In this document: piece by piece, positions 1 through 8,224 of the stretch
Layout of the letters: each line of letters opens with the position of its first letter
Numbering within the stretch: the first letter of the stretch is position 1
Origin: Oehlia diaphana
Lineage: Eukaryota > Glomeromycota > Glomeromycetes > Glomerales > Glomeraceae
DNA length: 18,257 nt
Reading direction: 5' to 3'
Assembly (NCBI GenBank): GCA_003833135.1
Contig: QZLH01000561.1
Span: forward strand, 5,828 to 24,084
Made by a program: the position numbers and the translations under genes
The notes under the pieces: generated by a model
Databases searched by the model: none
What the model saw: only the letters and a program-made list of their open reading frames with translations
What the model was told of the DNA's origin: nothing

Positions 1-147
1 AATTATGCCGAAATGCCGAAATGGTTTCGGCATTTCGGCAGTTTCGGCAGTTTCGGCATTTCGGCATTTTTAGTTGCTTGCCGAAACCTAGTTTCGGCAG
101 TTTCGGCAGTTTCGGCATGCCGAAACTCCTTAGTTTCGGCAAGCAAC
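1..147. repeat. TTTCGGCA minisatellite with inverted arms
   Basis: The octamer TTTCGGCA occurs nine times forward and four times as its complement TGCCGAAA, in direct runs and head-to-head. A perfect 15-bp inverted repeat, GTTGCTTGCCGAAAC at 73-87 and GTTTCGGCAAGCAAC at 133-147, closes the right half into a potential hairpin. The structure may run off the left edge. This looks like a foldback or minisatellite element rather than coding DNA; no open frame crosses it. Confidence 0.85.
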
Positions 148-462
148 CTTAATTCTAGGTCATAGTCCAACACTGTTATAATGAGGATATTTGATGTGAA
201 CTATCTAATAATATCTTGAAAAATATGTGATTGACATTATTGAAGTTAACAGGATTTGATCTTTAACTGTCTGCAAAAGATTAATTTTATCCTTTACATT
301 CACCATTATTGTGATAAATGATAATTTTATTTACTACAAATTTCAATCCAAGAGCATTTTTTAAAATTCTTTTACAGCTTAATGGGAAGATATATGTAAT
401 GGTATAGACAATCCACAGATTTAGAAAAACTGATAGAAATCATTTTTAAATAAATCAAATGC
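148..462. other. AT-rich spacer, nothing recognised
   Basis: No open frame, RNA gene or repeat was recognised between the octamer minisatellite and the minus-strand coding relic. Confidence 0.5.
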
Positions 463-979
463 TTATATAATCTTAGATGATTTAGGTTTCAAAATAGAGA
501 TTTTCTCTAGCTTGATGCTTATTGATCTTGCTGTTTCAGTGGTATCATCCTTTTCATCAAAGAAAAGGTTGTATTATTCATCAAAACAATCCTGAAATAT
601 GTCTTACTTTCACCTGGTCACTAATTTCTTTGTCATACTGAGGGGATAATCATGATATTTCAGCAAAAATAAGTTCACTTTCCACTGTATCAAGATTTAG
701 CAAAACCTGCAAATCTGGCTTTTTTCCAGAGTTAGTAGCCTTCATTTGTATTCAAGATTGGATAGCAGATCTTTGTGTGTTTTCAAAACTATCTAACATC
801 ATATTTATTTATTCTGGGAGAATGTGTTGTCATAAAGTGTATGATACATTAAAGTCTGTTTTGTTCCTAAAGATAATAAATCTGTAAACAAATCCCCTCT
901 GTCTGAAAGATTAATAATACCAGATGCTATAGGATTTCCTATACCAATTGATGACAACTTCAAACATTCCAAATGATAG
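463..979 (-). pseudogene. Decayed gene relic with GKKPD and FAEI motifs
   Basis: Reading the minus strand from about 979 down gives coding-like stretches broken by stops and frameshifts. First comes a stretch with GNPIASGIINLSDRGDLF and GTKQTLMYHTLYDN. A second begins with two Met codons near 802 and contains NSGKKPDLQVLLNLD and then VESELIFAEIS before a stop. A third, in another frame, has FFDEKDDTTETARSISI and ends at 463. The GKKPD...E(L)IFAEI spacing resembles the P-D...E-x-E core of PD-(D/E)XK-like domains in large uncharacterised families of Rhizophagus; that match is from memory of the family style and is unproven. At least two frame changes and two in-frame stops make it a pseudogene. 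It abuts a plus-strand kinase relic at about 980. Confidence 0.45.
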
Positions 980-1185
980 ACAATTGATATTTATGGATTT
1001 GGAATCATTGCATATGAAATTTGTACAGGTTTCCCTCCTTATTATGATATAGCTCATGATGAATTCTTAGCATTGAAAATTTGTAATGGGTTGAGGCCAA
1101 AGTCTAATTATAAAGTTTCTCAATTTATTTTTGACATTATTAATCATTGTTGGGATGCAGACCCTTCTTAATCCACAAAGTATAT
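980..1185 (+). pseudogene. Protein kinase C-lobe relic
   Basis: The plus strand reads in one frame from TIDIYGFGIIAYEICTGF through PPYYDIAHDEF, LKICNGLRPK and IINHCWDADPS before a TAA at 1169-1171. This is the segment after the APE motif of a eukaryotic-type kinase: the DIYSFG motif (helix F), the PP.. loop, the ICNGLRP helix G region and the CWDADP..RP motif (subdomain XI). The stop falls where the family normally continues with xxRP. The catalytic loop, DFG and whole N-lobe are missing, and two stops lie just upstream. The same stations occur in the kinase at 16555-16790 (DIYSFS, AHD, RPEI, CWDSNP), so both belong to the expanded Rhizophagus-type tyrosine-kinase-like family. It is a dead fragment. 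Confidence 0.8.
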
Positions 1186-1515
1186 TTACAACCTCATCCA
1201 TGCTAGTAGTAGAAGACATTTTAAAGATTGTTAAAACTAATTTTCACTATTTATAATTTTTATAATAATTTAAAAAAATTTTAAAATTTAAGATTTTTGG
1301 GAAGAAAAAATAAAGCAAGTTTCATTATATGCATCTATAGTAGTAGTTGAGTAACTACTTAGTATTCTATTTCTCTAAAAATAATAAAATTGCCTTTTGT
1401 TTAATATAAAATTTTTAAATAATCAGTATTTTTCTTTTATTTTTAATTTTATATTTCTTTCAAAAGTAAAATCCACTGTAATATCAGTTTTCCAAATTGT
1501 ATTAGATTGTCTGGT
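1186..1515. other. AT-rich spacer, nothing recognised
   Basis: Stops are frequent in all frames after the kinase relic and no repeat or RNA signal was recognised. Confidence 0.45.
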
Positions 1516-1519
1516 CTCA

Positions 1520-1716
1520 TCAAATCCATAGGCTAACCTTATCACTTTCTTCAAGATTCAGGCTTGCTAAAGCATATTCATAGGCTTCTTCTAACAATGC
1601 ATGAAGTTAGAGTCCATAGATTCTCATTAAAATGCCATAAGTTCTCTTTATAACATTAATTTTGCAGTTTTTAAATAAATTGATAATGCATATTTTGAAA
1701 GGGATTGGCTTGCTAT
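1520..1716 (-). pseudogene. Helical coding relic
   Basis: The minus strand shows KYALSIYLKTAKLM near 1690-1650. After a frame change it reads YGILMRIYGL, a stop, then ALLEEAYEYALASLNLEE and SDKVSLWI before a TGA at 1522-1520. The composition is amphipathic and Ala/Leu/Glu-rich with TPR-like periodicity, unlike the flanking AT-rich DNA. The frameshift and the internal stop mark it as decayed. The family was not identified. It may be a continuation of the relics at 1829-1930 and 2582-2874, which lie on the same strand. Confidence 0.35.
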
Positions 1717-1828
1717 TGTCTTTTTAATGAATATTCTACATTATAAATTATTATATGTGTGTCATGAATTATTTTATCATATATTAAAAATATTTAAACT
1801 ATTAATATTTCAATTATTGTTTAAGAAT

Positions 1829-1930
1829 TTAAAAGATATATTGCAATTCTTTTAATCTATCAATCCATCTATGATAAGGAATAAAATTAAGATTGTATTC
1901 CTCATTTGCTATAGTTAACTCCTCCTTGCA
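1829..1930 (-). pseudogene. Short coding relic
   Basis: A 33-codon minus-strand frame contains KEELTIANEEYNLNFIPYH followed by RWIDRLKELQYIF and a stop. It is coding-like because it is charged and periodic rather than AT-driven Lys/Asn/Ile/Phe. RWIDRL superficially recalls the SKWIDRL motif that opens the TLDc domain of the BTB gene at 6741, and FIPYHRW also recalls the linker before kinase domains in this lineage. Neither can be decided from 33 residues. It could be an exon of the same dead gene as its minus-strand neighbours. Confidence 0.25.
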
Positions 1931-2581
1931 TTAGAATAATTCATTTTGTGTAACTAATTGCTCTATGAGAAAAGAAATTATAATAATACTGTAAGTTAGC
2001 CAAAGATTAAGTGGATAGAGTTGATAGTACAAGAAAGTTCTACAGGGGAATCCATTCAAGTTTAGTCCTGGAGGTACAAGTAGAAAAACTTAAGCATTCC
2101 TCAAGTAGTGAAATATAGACCATTATTGTGTAATGAATACTATCTTATAGAGAAAAGTCATTACAAATTTGTCTGTTGGTAACAAGAAAAAAAATGTTGA
2201 ATGTTGGAGACAACTGGAAACCACTATTGATTTTTAAATTGATGGCTAAAATATTGATTTTGATATGTTTTCTATAGCTTTAAATGTGTTAGCTTTAAAT
2301 GTGTTGACTTAAAATTCCTGTAAAATAATCTATATGATTTTGAAAGTTTTAACCATCAATTGTTAATATTTTTATTGCTGGATTTATTAATAACTTTTAT
2401 AACTATATATATGTAGTTTTAAATAATGGAAATATTTGTTTTTTGACTAAATAAATATTAAAGGGAATTAATAATTATGTAAATTTATTAAGACAGAAAA
2501 ATTATTCAAGAGACACAAATAATGAATCAGTTATTTCCTCTTTATTAATAGTGATGCCCTAATTCCTTAGAGAATTTTAGG
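1931..2581. other. Spacer with 15-bp tandem duplication and faint coding traces
   Basis: AGCTTTAAATGTGTT is duplicated exactly in tandem at 2276-2305. On the minus strand at about 2025-2130 there is a faint open stretch (VYISLLEECLSFST, then TKLEWIPL and a stop). LEWIP is the linker motif seen before kinase domains here, but the trace is too short to call. The remainder is AT-rich with nothing recognised. Confidence 0.4.
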
Positions 2582-2874
2582 TTAATAGCAGAGATCATTT
2601 ACATTCGTTTGTCTTATTCCCAAACATATATTCTTTTTTGAAAGTTGACATGATTTTACTGTACTGAGCGTATATTCATTCAATTTATATGTTTTCTGAC
2701 ATGTATTGAAAAGATCAGCTTTATTTTCAAATTCTGCAATAATTTTATCTGGACTTAGTTTGTATGCATTCTTAGGGCTAAGTGGAATTGCAATTTCCAT
2801 AGCTTTGGCAGCAAAATGGTGAGCTTTTTGTTTATCTTCTAGATCAATATTAATTTGTTTGTAAAGCTTCTATA
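2582..2874 (-). pseudogene. Uncharacterised gene fragment
   Basis: A minus-strand frame is open from about 2874 (after a stop) to 2582. It includes KLYKQINIDLEDKQKAHHFA ahead of the first Met at 2800, then MEIAIPLSPKNAYKLSPDKI, IAEFENKADLFNTCQ and the C-terminus KKNICLGIRQTNVNDLCY. Residue use (mixed charge, Pro, Cys) and slightly higher G+C than the flanks argue for real coding origin. The open frame continues upstream of the Met without a start, and no other exon could be joined, so this is probably the 3' exon of a partial gene. No family was recognised. Confidence 0.4.
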
Positions 2875-3654
2875 AATGAACTATAATAGTAACCATTTTT
2901 ATAGCTTTCATTATATATAAAATTTCTTTTTTATTTAAGTGGCAGTAAATTCAATGTATAATTCAGAGTTTTAAAAAGAATGATTTTAAATTTATCATTT
3001 TTTTTTAACATATATATGTTTGATTATAGTTTTTATAAATAAGTTTTTTACTTAAGTGTATATTAAGAGAAAAAAATAAACAATGGAATAAAATATAAGA
3101 TAATGCTTATTATAATTCCATATTGCCTTAGATAAATTGTTCATATACTACACATGACCTTCAGCTCAATAGAGTCCTTTTTTCAAATGAAATACATTGT
3201 ATGATATTTTAGCAAAATACTTGTTATATTAATATTCTTTTTATTTTTTATTCTAGAATAACTTGAAACATTTTAAAATTATTTACATGATAATGTATAA
3301 TGAAGAATCAATGTATGAATATAAACTACATCATGTCTTTAGTGAGGTAAGTATATCTATATGTATACTATGTGCATGTATGTATAGTAGTAAATTAAAT
3401 ATATTCTACAACTTTCCATTATCATATAAGAATACTGGAATTGAAAAAAAAAGAAGTATAAGGAAGAAAGGAAAAGAGATCAACTATTTGTTCAAATTCT
3501 AATTCGTTTTATATCATATTGACCAATAGATGAAATCCCTAAAATTTTAGGGTATAAATTTTTGGGGAATAATTAATAATTATTAAGGCTAATTTTCCAA
3601 TTTGCTGATATTTTTTAAATAAAGTTAATTTGTTCATTTAATAAAACATCCAGA
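2875..3654. other. AT-rich spacer, nothing recognised
   Basis: Highly AT-rich. An open frame at 3263-3502 is dominated by Tyr/Ile/Lys/Ser from AT-rich codons and shows no domain. Confidence 0.45.
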
Positions 3655-3732
3655 AATTTTGTCATCTATAACATCAAAGCCAGAATTGCTTCGCAAAAAG
3701 CCACAAACAAAATAAACACAGCCAAAATATAG
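3655..3732 (-). repeat. Diverged dispersed repeat, copy 1
   Basis: On the minus strand the segment shares the order TTTTGGCTGTG ... TTGTGGCTTTT ... CGAAGC ... TTTGATGTTATA ... GACAAAATT with 4060-4125, with several substitutions and an insertion of about 10 bp. Its reading frame is no longer continuous. Confidence 0.6.
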
Positions 3733-3936
3733 AATCACAAAGTTATCAAGATTTCAATCATTTTTTCAGCCTATTCATGATGTTTATATTATGAAAAAGT
3801 GATATTAATAATTTGCTAATAATATTAATAAATTTCAAAGTGCTAAAGTGTTAAACTTTAAAAAAAAATTGTTATTCATAATTTTATTAGATGGTCTCTA
3901 ATGAGAAGAAGTATCATTGTGTATATGCATAATAAT

Positions 3937-4125
3937 TTACAATGTTGCATTATTTTCAAATACCTTGAATTTGAAAGAAAAGGGGTCAATTAACTGGTCA
4001 AATTTACAATTTACAATATATTTATCATAAATAGTAAATAAACATAAACCCCTTGTATGAATTTTGCCACATATAACAACAAAGTCAAAAGCTTCACGAA
4101 AAGCCACAATCACAGCCAAAACATG
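3937..4125 (-). pseudogene. Dispersed repeat copy 2 with residual reading frame
   Basis: The minus strand at 4125-4060 matches 3655-3732 and keeps an open frame that continues to 3937. It reads QCKRHVLAVIVAFREAFDFV, then CGKIHTRGLCLFTIYDKY and CKFDQLIDPFSFKFKVF before the stop. There is no ATG in the frame; a stop lies about ten codons upstream of the open stretch. The presence of two copies 400 bp apart suggests a fragment of a multicopy family, perhaps a transposon gene. The function was not recognised. Confidence 0.4.
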
Positions 4126-4474
4126 ACGTTTACACTGTTGGAATGTGATACTCTAAATAATGCTATTATAAAAACCAGCAAAATATAAGTCTTAAATGTT
4201 TTAATTGTAATAATAAAAATTTATAATTCATATTCATAGAGCCAATCATTTTTTACATGCATATATTATGAACTATACAAACCTCTTTTATGCTGTAGTA
4301 TATTATAATTATAAATTTCTTGATAGTCTGATCCATTTTATAGTGAATTTGTGATAACAACAAATTCAAATCAGATTGAAGGCACTTTAATATTATAAAT
4401 TATTAAAAACAATTTTTAATCAACCTAGGAATTTTTATTTGATGGAGATACCAAAAAATCACCAAGATATATGG
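4126..4474. other. AT-rich spacer, nothing recognised
   Basis: No feature was recognised between the dispersed repeat and the broken gene that ends at 4475. Confidence 0.45.
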
Positions 4475-5111
4475 TCATATAAATCCTAGTACATGAACGA
4501 CCTTTTGTCGAAATTATTCTGTAATTATGCTGTTTGCTATACTTTTGATGGTCAACTTTATAAAAGAGATAGTCTTTGGGTCATATCCTTCGAGATCCCA
4601 ATCAAAATCGGGAGTAGTGATTAATCAGTATCTTCTTCATATAAATATATGCTACTTTCCATTTGATTCCACAAAAATAAGCATTTACTTTCATCCAAAA
4701 ATCATATCACAAATTCGGAATGGTCTAAATATAATGGAAAAACTGGTTATTCCAATAATATGTTCTGAGGCCTGCATTCAGAAGCCGCAAATTATTTTCT
4801 TTAAAATCACGGAGTTCGTCCTTCAACCGATCAAGAAATTGACATGGCACGTCCTGTAAATTTTGCAGGAATAATTTATTTCTCTTTTCGCTACTTTTTT
4901 TGTGAAGGTCCGAATTTGTTCACTTGATTCAGATGCGTCCACGACTGCTCCATTATATTGATTTTTATCTAAATCTGGAAGAAAGAAAATTTAATAAGCT
5001 TCCTTTTTTCATAAATTGGTAACGGTAAATTAAAAAAAAGTTGACTTACCTGTCTATTTCTATTTGAAGAGAGGATAGGGAATTAAAAGTGGGAAAATTA
5101 GAGTTATTCAT
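4475..5111 (-). pseudogene. Broken two-exon gene, function unknown
   Basis: Exon 1 (5111-5050) begins MNNSNFPTFNSLSSLQIEID and ends at a strong donor, CAG|GTAAGT. A 75-nt intron with a pyrimidine-rich TTTCTTCCAG acceptor ends at 4975. Exon 2 reads LDKNQYNGAVVDASESSEQI, shifts frame near 4885, continues KLFLQNLQDVPCQFLDRLKD and LRLLNAGLRTYYWNNQFF, then meets a stop at 4727-4725. After noise it resumes with TTPDFDWDLEGYDPKTISFI and KLTIKSIANSIITE, another stop, and FRQKVVHVLGFI. The exon 1/exon 2 phase is also off by one. The conserved-looking blocks between lesions show a real protein once existed, but no family was recognised. The 110-codon open frame on the opposite strand (4527-4859) is its antisense shadow. 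Confidence 0.6.
4975..5049 (-). other. Intron of the broken gene
   Basis: The 75-nt span has donor GTAAGT, a long T-run and acceptor TTCTTCCAG. Its length fits the other introns of the window (74, 80 and 86 nt). Confidence 0.6.
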
Positions 5112-5404
5112 ATTTTTTATCATGAAAGTATTTATAACATTTGAAAGAGTGAAAGGTGTATTTAACTTTTACTGATATTCACACTTTCTATATACATCAT
5201 GAATAATAATAAAATAAAACTCCTGATATAAGAATAGTAAAAAAATTAAATTGTCAGTAAATTTTACGGTAATATTTTTGACTATATTTGACTAAGACTA
5301 ATCACCTTTTGCCTAATAATTATTTTATAACCCGTCTTCCTTTTTACTTGGCTATTTTTTTAAAGGCATATTCTAAATTTTTTTTTAATTTCTAATTGAT
5401 CATA
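5112..5404. other. AT-rich spacer
   Basis: This would be the upstream region of the broken minus-strand gene. No TATA-like or other element stands out from the AT background. Confidence 0.4.
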
Positions 5405-5536
5405 ATGAATCTAAATCCTCTTGCAAGTAACGATAATGTTAACAAAATTAATATTGCGGAGGATGCGAAAAAAAATTTTCTTTCTAATTCGCCTAGTTGG
5501 AAAAATCTTATCGTACTTGTACATAAATCGAAGTAG
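5405..5536 (+). CDS. Small ORF of 43 codons, hypothetical
   Basis: ATG at 5405 opens a 43-codon frame (MNLNPLASNDNVNKINIAED ... SPSWKNLIVLVHKSK) ending with TAG at 5534-5536. It uses Ala (GCG), Ser (TCG), Pro and Trp codons and is less AT-driven than chance frames here. It has no signal peptide, membrane segment or known motif. It could be a chance frame, the first exon of a longer gene (no clear donor seen), or a short remnant. Low confidence. Confidence 0.2.
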   Translation: MNLNPLASNDNVNKINIAEDAKKNFLSNSPSWKNLIVLVHKSK

Positions 5537-6740
5537 TGCTTGGCGGCTCTACGCTTTCTGGGAATTAGTACTTATATAAGTTGTAGATTACCTTTTTTTT
5601 CTTCGAGAATAATATAAATTATGTTCGTTTCTTGAATAAACTGATATGATCGTTAATAATTATCAAAAGACTATCCAAGCACTTTGGATATAAGTTTTAT
5701 GATGCCTGACGTTGAATTTGTCTGGGACTATTATTTAGTCCAAGTTATTAGCGCTATTTTTGATTGTGCAATGCTTTTTCTTAATGAAATCATAGTTAAA
5801 ATTATGTTTATACCATTTTTTTTTGTAATTTCATGATTTTTTTTTTTTATTTTCGTCCAAATTTTTCTAAATTAAAAAATCGTGTCTTGTGTATAATTTT
5901 TTCCTTCGTTAAAATAACAATAAAAGTACTACCTTAAACTAAGTACTTATAAGGAATTCAAATTTCTAAACCTTTTTTTTTTTTTAGAATAGATATTTCA
6001 GTTAATTTTTATTTTTTGCTTTGAAAATAAGAAAAAATTTTTAAAATTTTTGATTTTTACGAACATTGTTGGTATGGCCACGTAGTAAGTGGAGAGAAAA
6101 CCCGTGACCACAAATTTTTTCTAACTTCGCTTCGCTACGGTCAATTAAATCAAAGAAAACGCTCCAAGTCGGCAGAGTTAGCAGTTTTAATACGCTATAG
6201 CTTCTTTTTTAAAAGTATTAAGTATCCGTTACTTACACTATAACGATGATATTTCCTTGTGTGATTCTTGCATGAGAAGTACTGTATAATATATGTACAT
6301 TATTACCATATAAGTCCTAAAATAACAAATTTTGTAATACTCGGAGTTTGGTATAAGCATTCATATATAAATCACTAGAACAAATAATAAAACCGTTAGT
6401 TTTCCATTCGTCAAAGTAGTCAATTTTAAATGTATTATTTACAGGTTTTCTGAATTTTCTTTTTCCTACCAATAAAAATATAAATAGATCTATTTAATAC
6501 AGTACGCAAAATGTAAACCAATTGAAAATATTTAATAACGAAAATCACTCTTATTAACTCTCTGTGTAGATAACCATATAGTAATTATTCAAAATTAATA
6601 GATTACTTTTTATTATAGAGATAAAACTTACAATGACTAAATGTTTATGTAAACCATTATATAATAAAAAAAAATTATATCTACAGTATATTTAGCGTTA
6701 AGCATGCCAAAATCTGAATAATCAATTAATATTTAGAATA
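5537..6740. other. Gene-free spacer with a small hairpin and a GC-richer patch
   Basis: A small stem is formed by GGACT/AGTCC around 5727-5742 with a short loop. The patch at about 6060-6180 is less AT-rich than its surroundings and contains CTTCGCTTCGCTACGG; it could be part of a dispersed repeat, but no second copy lies in this window. On the minus strand AATAAA at 6614-6609 lies about 130 nt past the stop of the 6741-8224 gene and is a possible poly(A) signal. Nothing else was recognised. Confidence 0.35.
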
Positions 6741-8224
6741 TTATAAAATTTGAAAAATTTCAATTTCTTCTATATGAAAATTTTTAATTTCCCTGATAGA
6801 TTTGTCATAAGATGCTTTACTACAACTACAATTACCGTTACGTCCCCATATAATAAGATCATTAAAACCAAAGAATGGACCATAATTAGAACTATTAAAT
6901 ATAGCACTCTTTTCTTTTATTACACGACTTAAAATATGATCATCAATTCTATTATTATTAAAAGAGAATATAAAACTATCTTTAGTAATACTATCACCAC
7001 CATAAGATCTCCATTTAATTGGATTATATCCTCCAAGAATTTCATTACTATTTTTTACTTTAATAATTGTTACAGTACCAGATTTATTATCACAATTTCT
7101 ATGAAATTTTTCTTTTGTAAATCCATCACGAGATCCACGAAATAATAATTTGAACTCATATAGATTATTTAAATTATCTAATCTATCAATCCATTTTGAA
7201 ATTAATTCAACATGTTTATAATTAATAATATTTGAATTAACGTTATCCAATTTTATTTCTTCATTTATACGAGGTTTTGATTTACCACTTGGTTTACTAT
7301 TGGGATCCAAAAGAGTTAAAAAAGTTTTTAATAAATCTTGATATAAATTTTTTGGTAGAATTTGTTCATAAGGTAAAACTTTATCCATAAATTCTTTAGA
7401 ACTTAAATTATAGAATCTAATGAATGGAATAATATGTTGTAAGGTTTCTTTTAAAGTATTGAAATCATTATTTGAATAATTTGAAACATCGAAGGGAATT
7501 TCTGGATTTTGAGCAATTCCCCATTTAAGAACTTGTTCCCAAATTTGAGTTTCGCTCATTTGAAGATTATCATTCTGAATAATTGATACCAAAATTTTTT
7601 CTGGAATTGAGGTGAAGTTTGGTGAGTTAAATATCTTATTCGGTTCTTGAGTCATTAAATGAGTACAAAATTTTTGAAGTTCCAAGAATAAATCATTTTC
7701 AAAGCTTATTTGATATATATAATCAAAATTTTCTTCTATCCAATCTGCTTTATTATTGATTAAAAAGGATTGTAAATAAATAATTAATTCTTGAAGACTA
7801 AGCTCACTAGCAGCAAGAAGAGCTTTAATTAAATCTAAATTATCATATTCATTTAATAAAAGATTTCCACTATAAATATATCTAAAATATAATAAAACAA
7901 TTATAAAATTAAAAATTTATTTTATATCATTTATTTATATATAGATTAAAAAATTTTTTTTCTTTACCTTAAAACTATTTGAAAAGCTTCAGGTGAAATA
8001 TTTGGTAATTTAATATGTGCTACAGTTTCATCATTTTCCCTTTTATTAGTTGTAAAAATTCTTCGTAAATAAGGGGAACGATAATGTAAAATTACCATAT
8101 GCGCACGAAATATTTTCACGTAAGGGTCATTACCAACTTCAATAGTAATATCATAATATTCTTCATCATTTAAGATTTCAAGTAAATTTTGCGATAATTT
8201 TGGCAATAGTTTATTATCATCCAT
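6741..8224 (-). CDS. BTB-BACK-TLDc protein (gene A)
   Basis: Spliced CDS: exon 1 8224-7968 and exon 2 7881-6741, giving 1398 nt and 465 aa with an intact frame. The intron splits the Arg of VLR|YIYSG, so the BTB domain is continuous across it. The BTB/POZ fold covers about residues 20-95 (YYDITIEVG, FRAHMVILHYRS, then IVLRYIYSGNL). A BACK-like helical region covers about 110-270 and includes IWEQVLKWG and IPFIRFY. The TLDc domain covers about 308-465, opening SKWIDRL with SRDGF (336-340), GGYNP (369-373) and SNYGPFFGF. By family, BTB-BACK proteins are usually CUL3 ubiquitin-ligase adaptors; TLDc domains bind V-ATPase and support oxidative-stress resistance. The start ATG follows an A-rich leader (AAAAATGG) and is the first Met before the BTB domain. 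There is no signal peptide or membrane segment, so it is probably cytosolic. A paralogue faces away 1166 bp upstream. Confidence 0.93.
7882..7967 (-). other. Intron of BTB-BACK-TLDc gene A
   Basis: 86 nt, donor AAG|GTAAAG, acceptor ATTTTAG|A, phase 2. It lies at the same place in the protein (between VLR and xIY.GN) as the intron of the paralogue at 9391. Confidence 0.9.

Noticed and set aside
3263..3502. 79-codon plus-strand open frame
   Set aside because: AT-driven composition, no motif, no supporting splice or context signal.
4527..4859. 110-codon plus-strand open frame
   Set aside because: It lies antisense to the broken minus-strand gene, whose blocks and splice sites are much more protein-like.
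6750..7145. Two plus-strand open frames opposite BTB gene A
   Set aside because: Composition is Ile/Thr/Phe-rich antisense of the TLDc coding exon; no domain.
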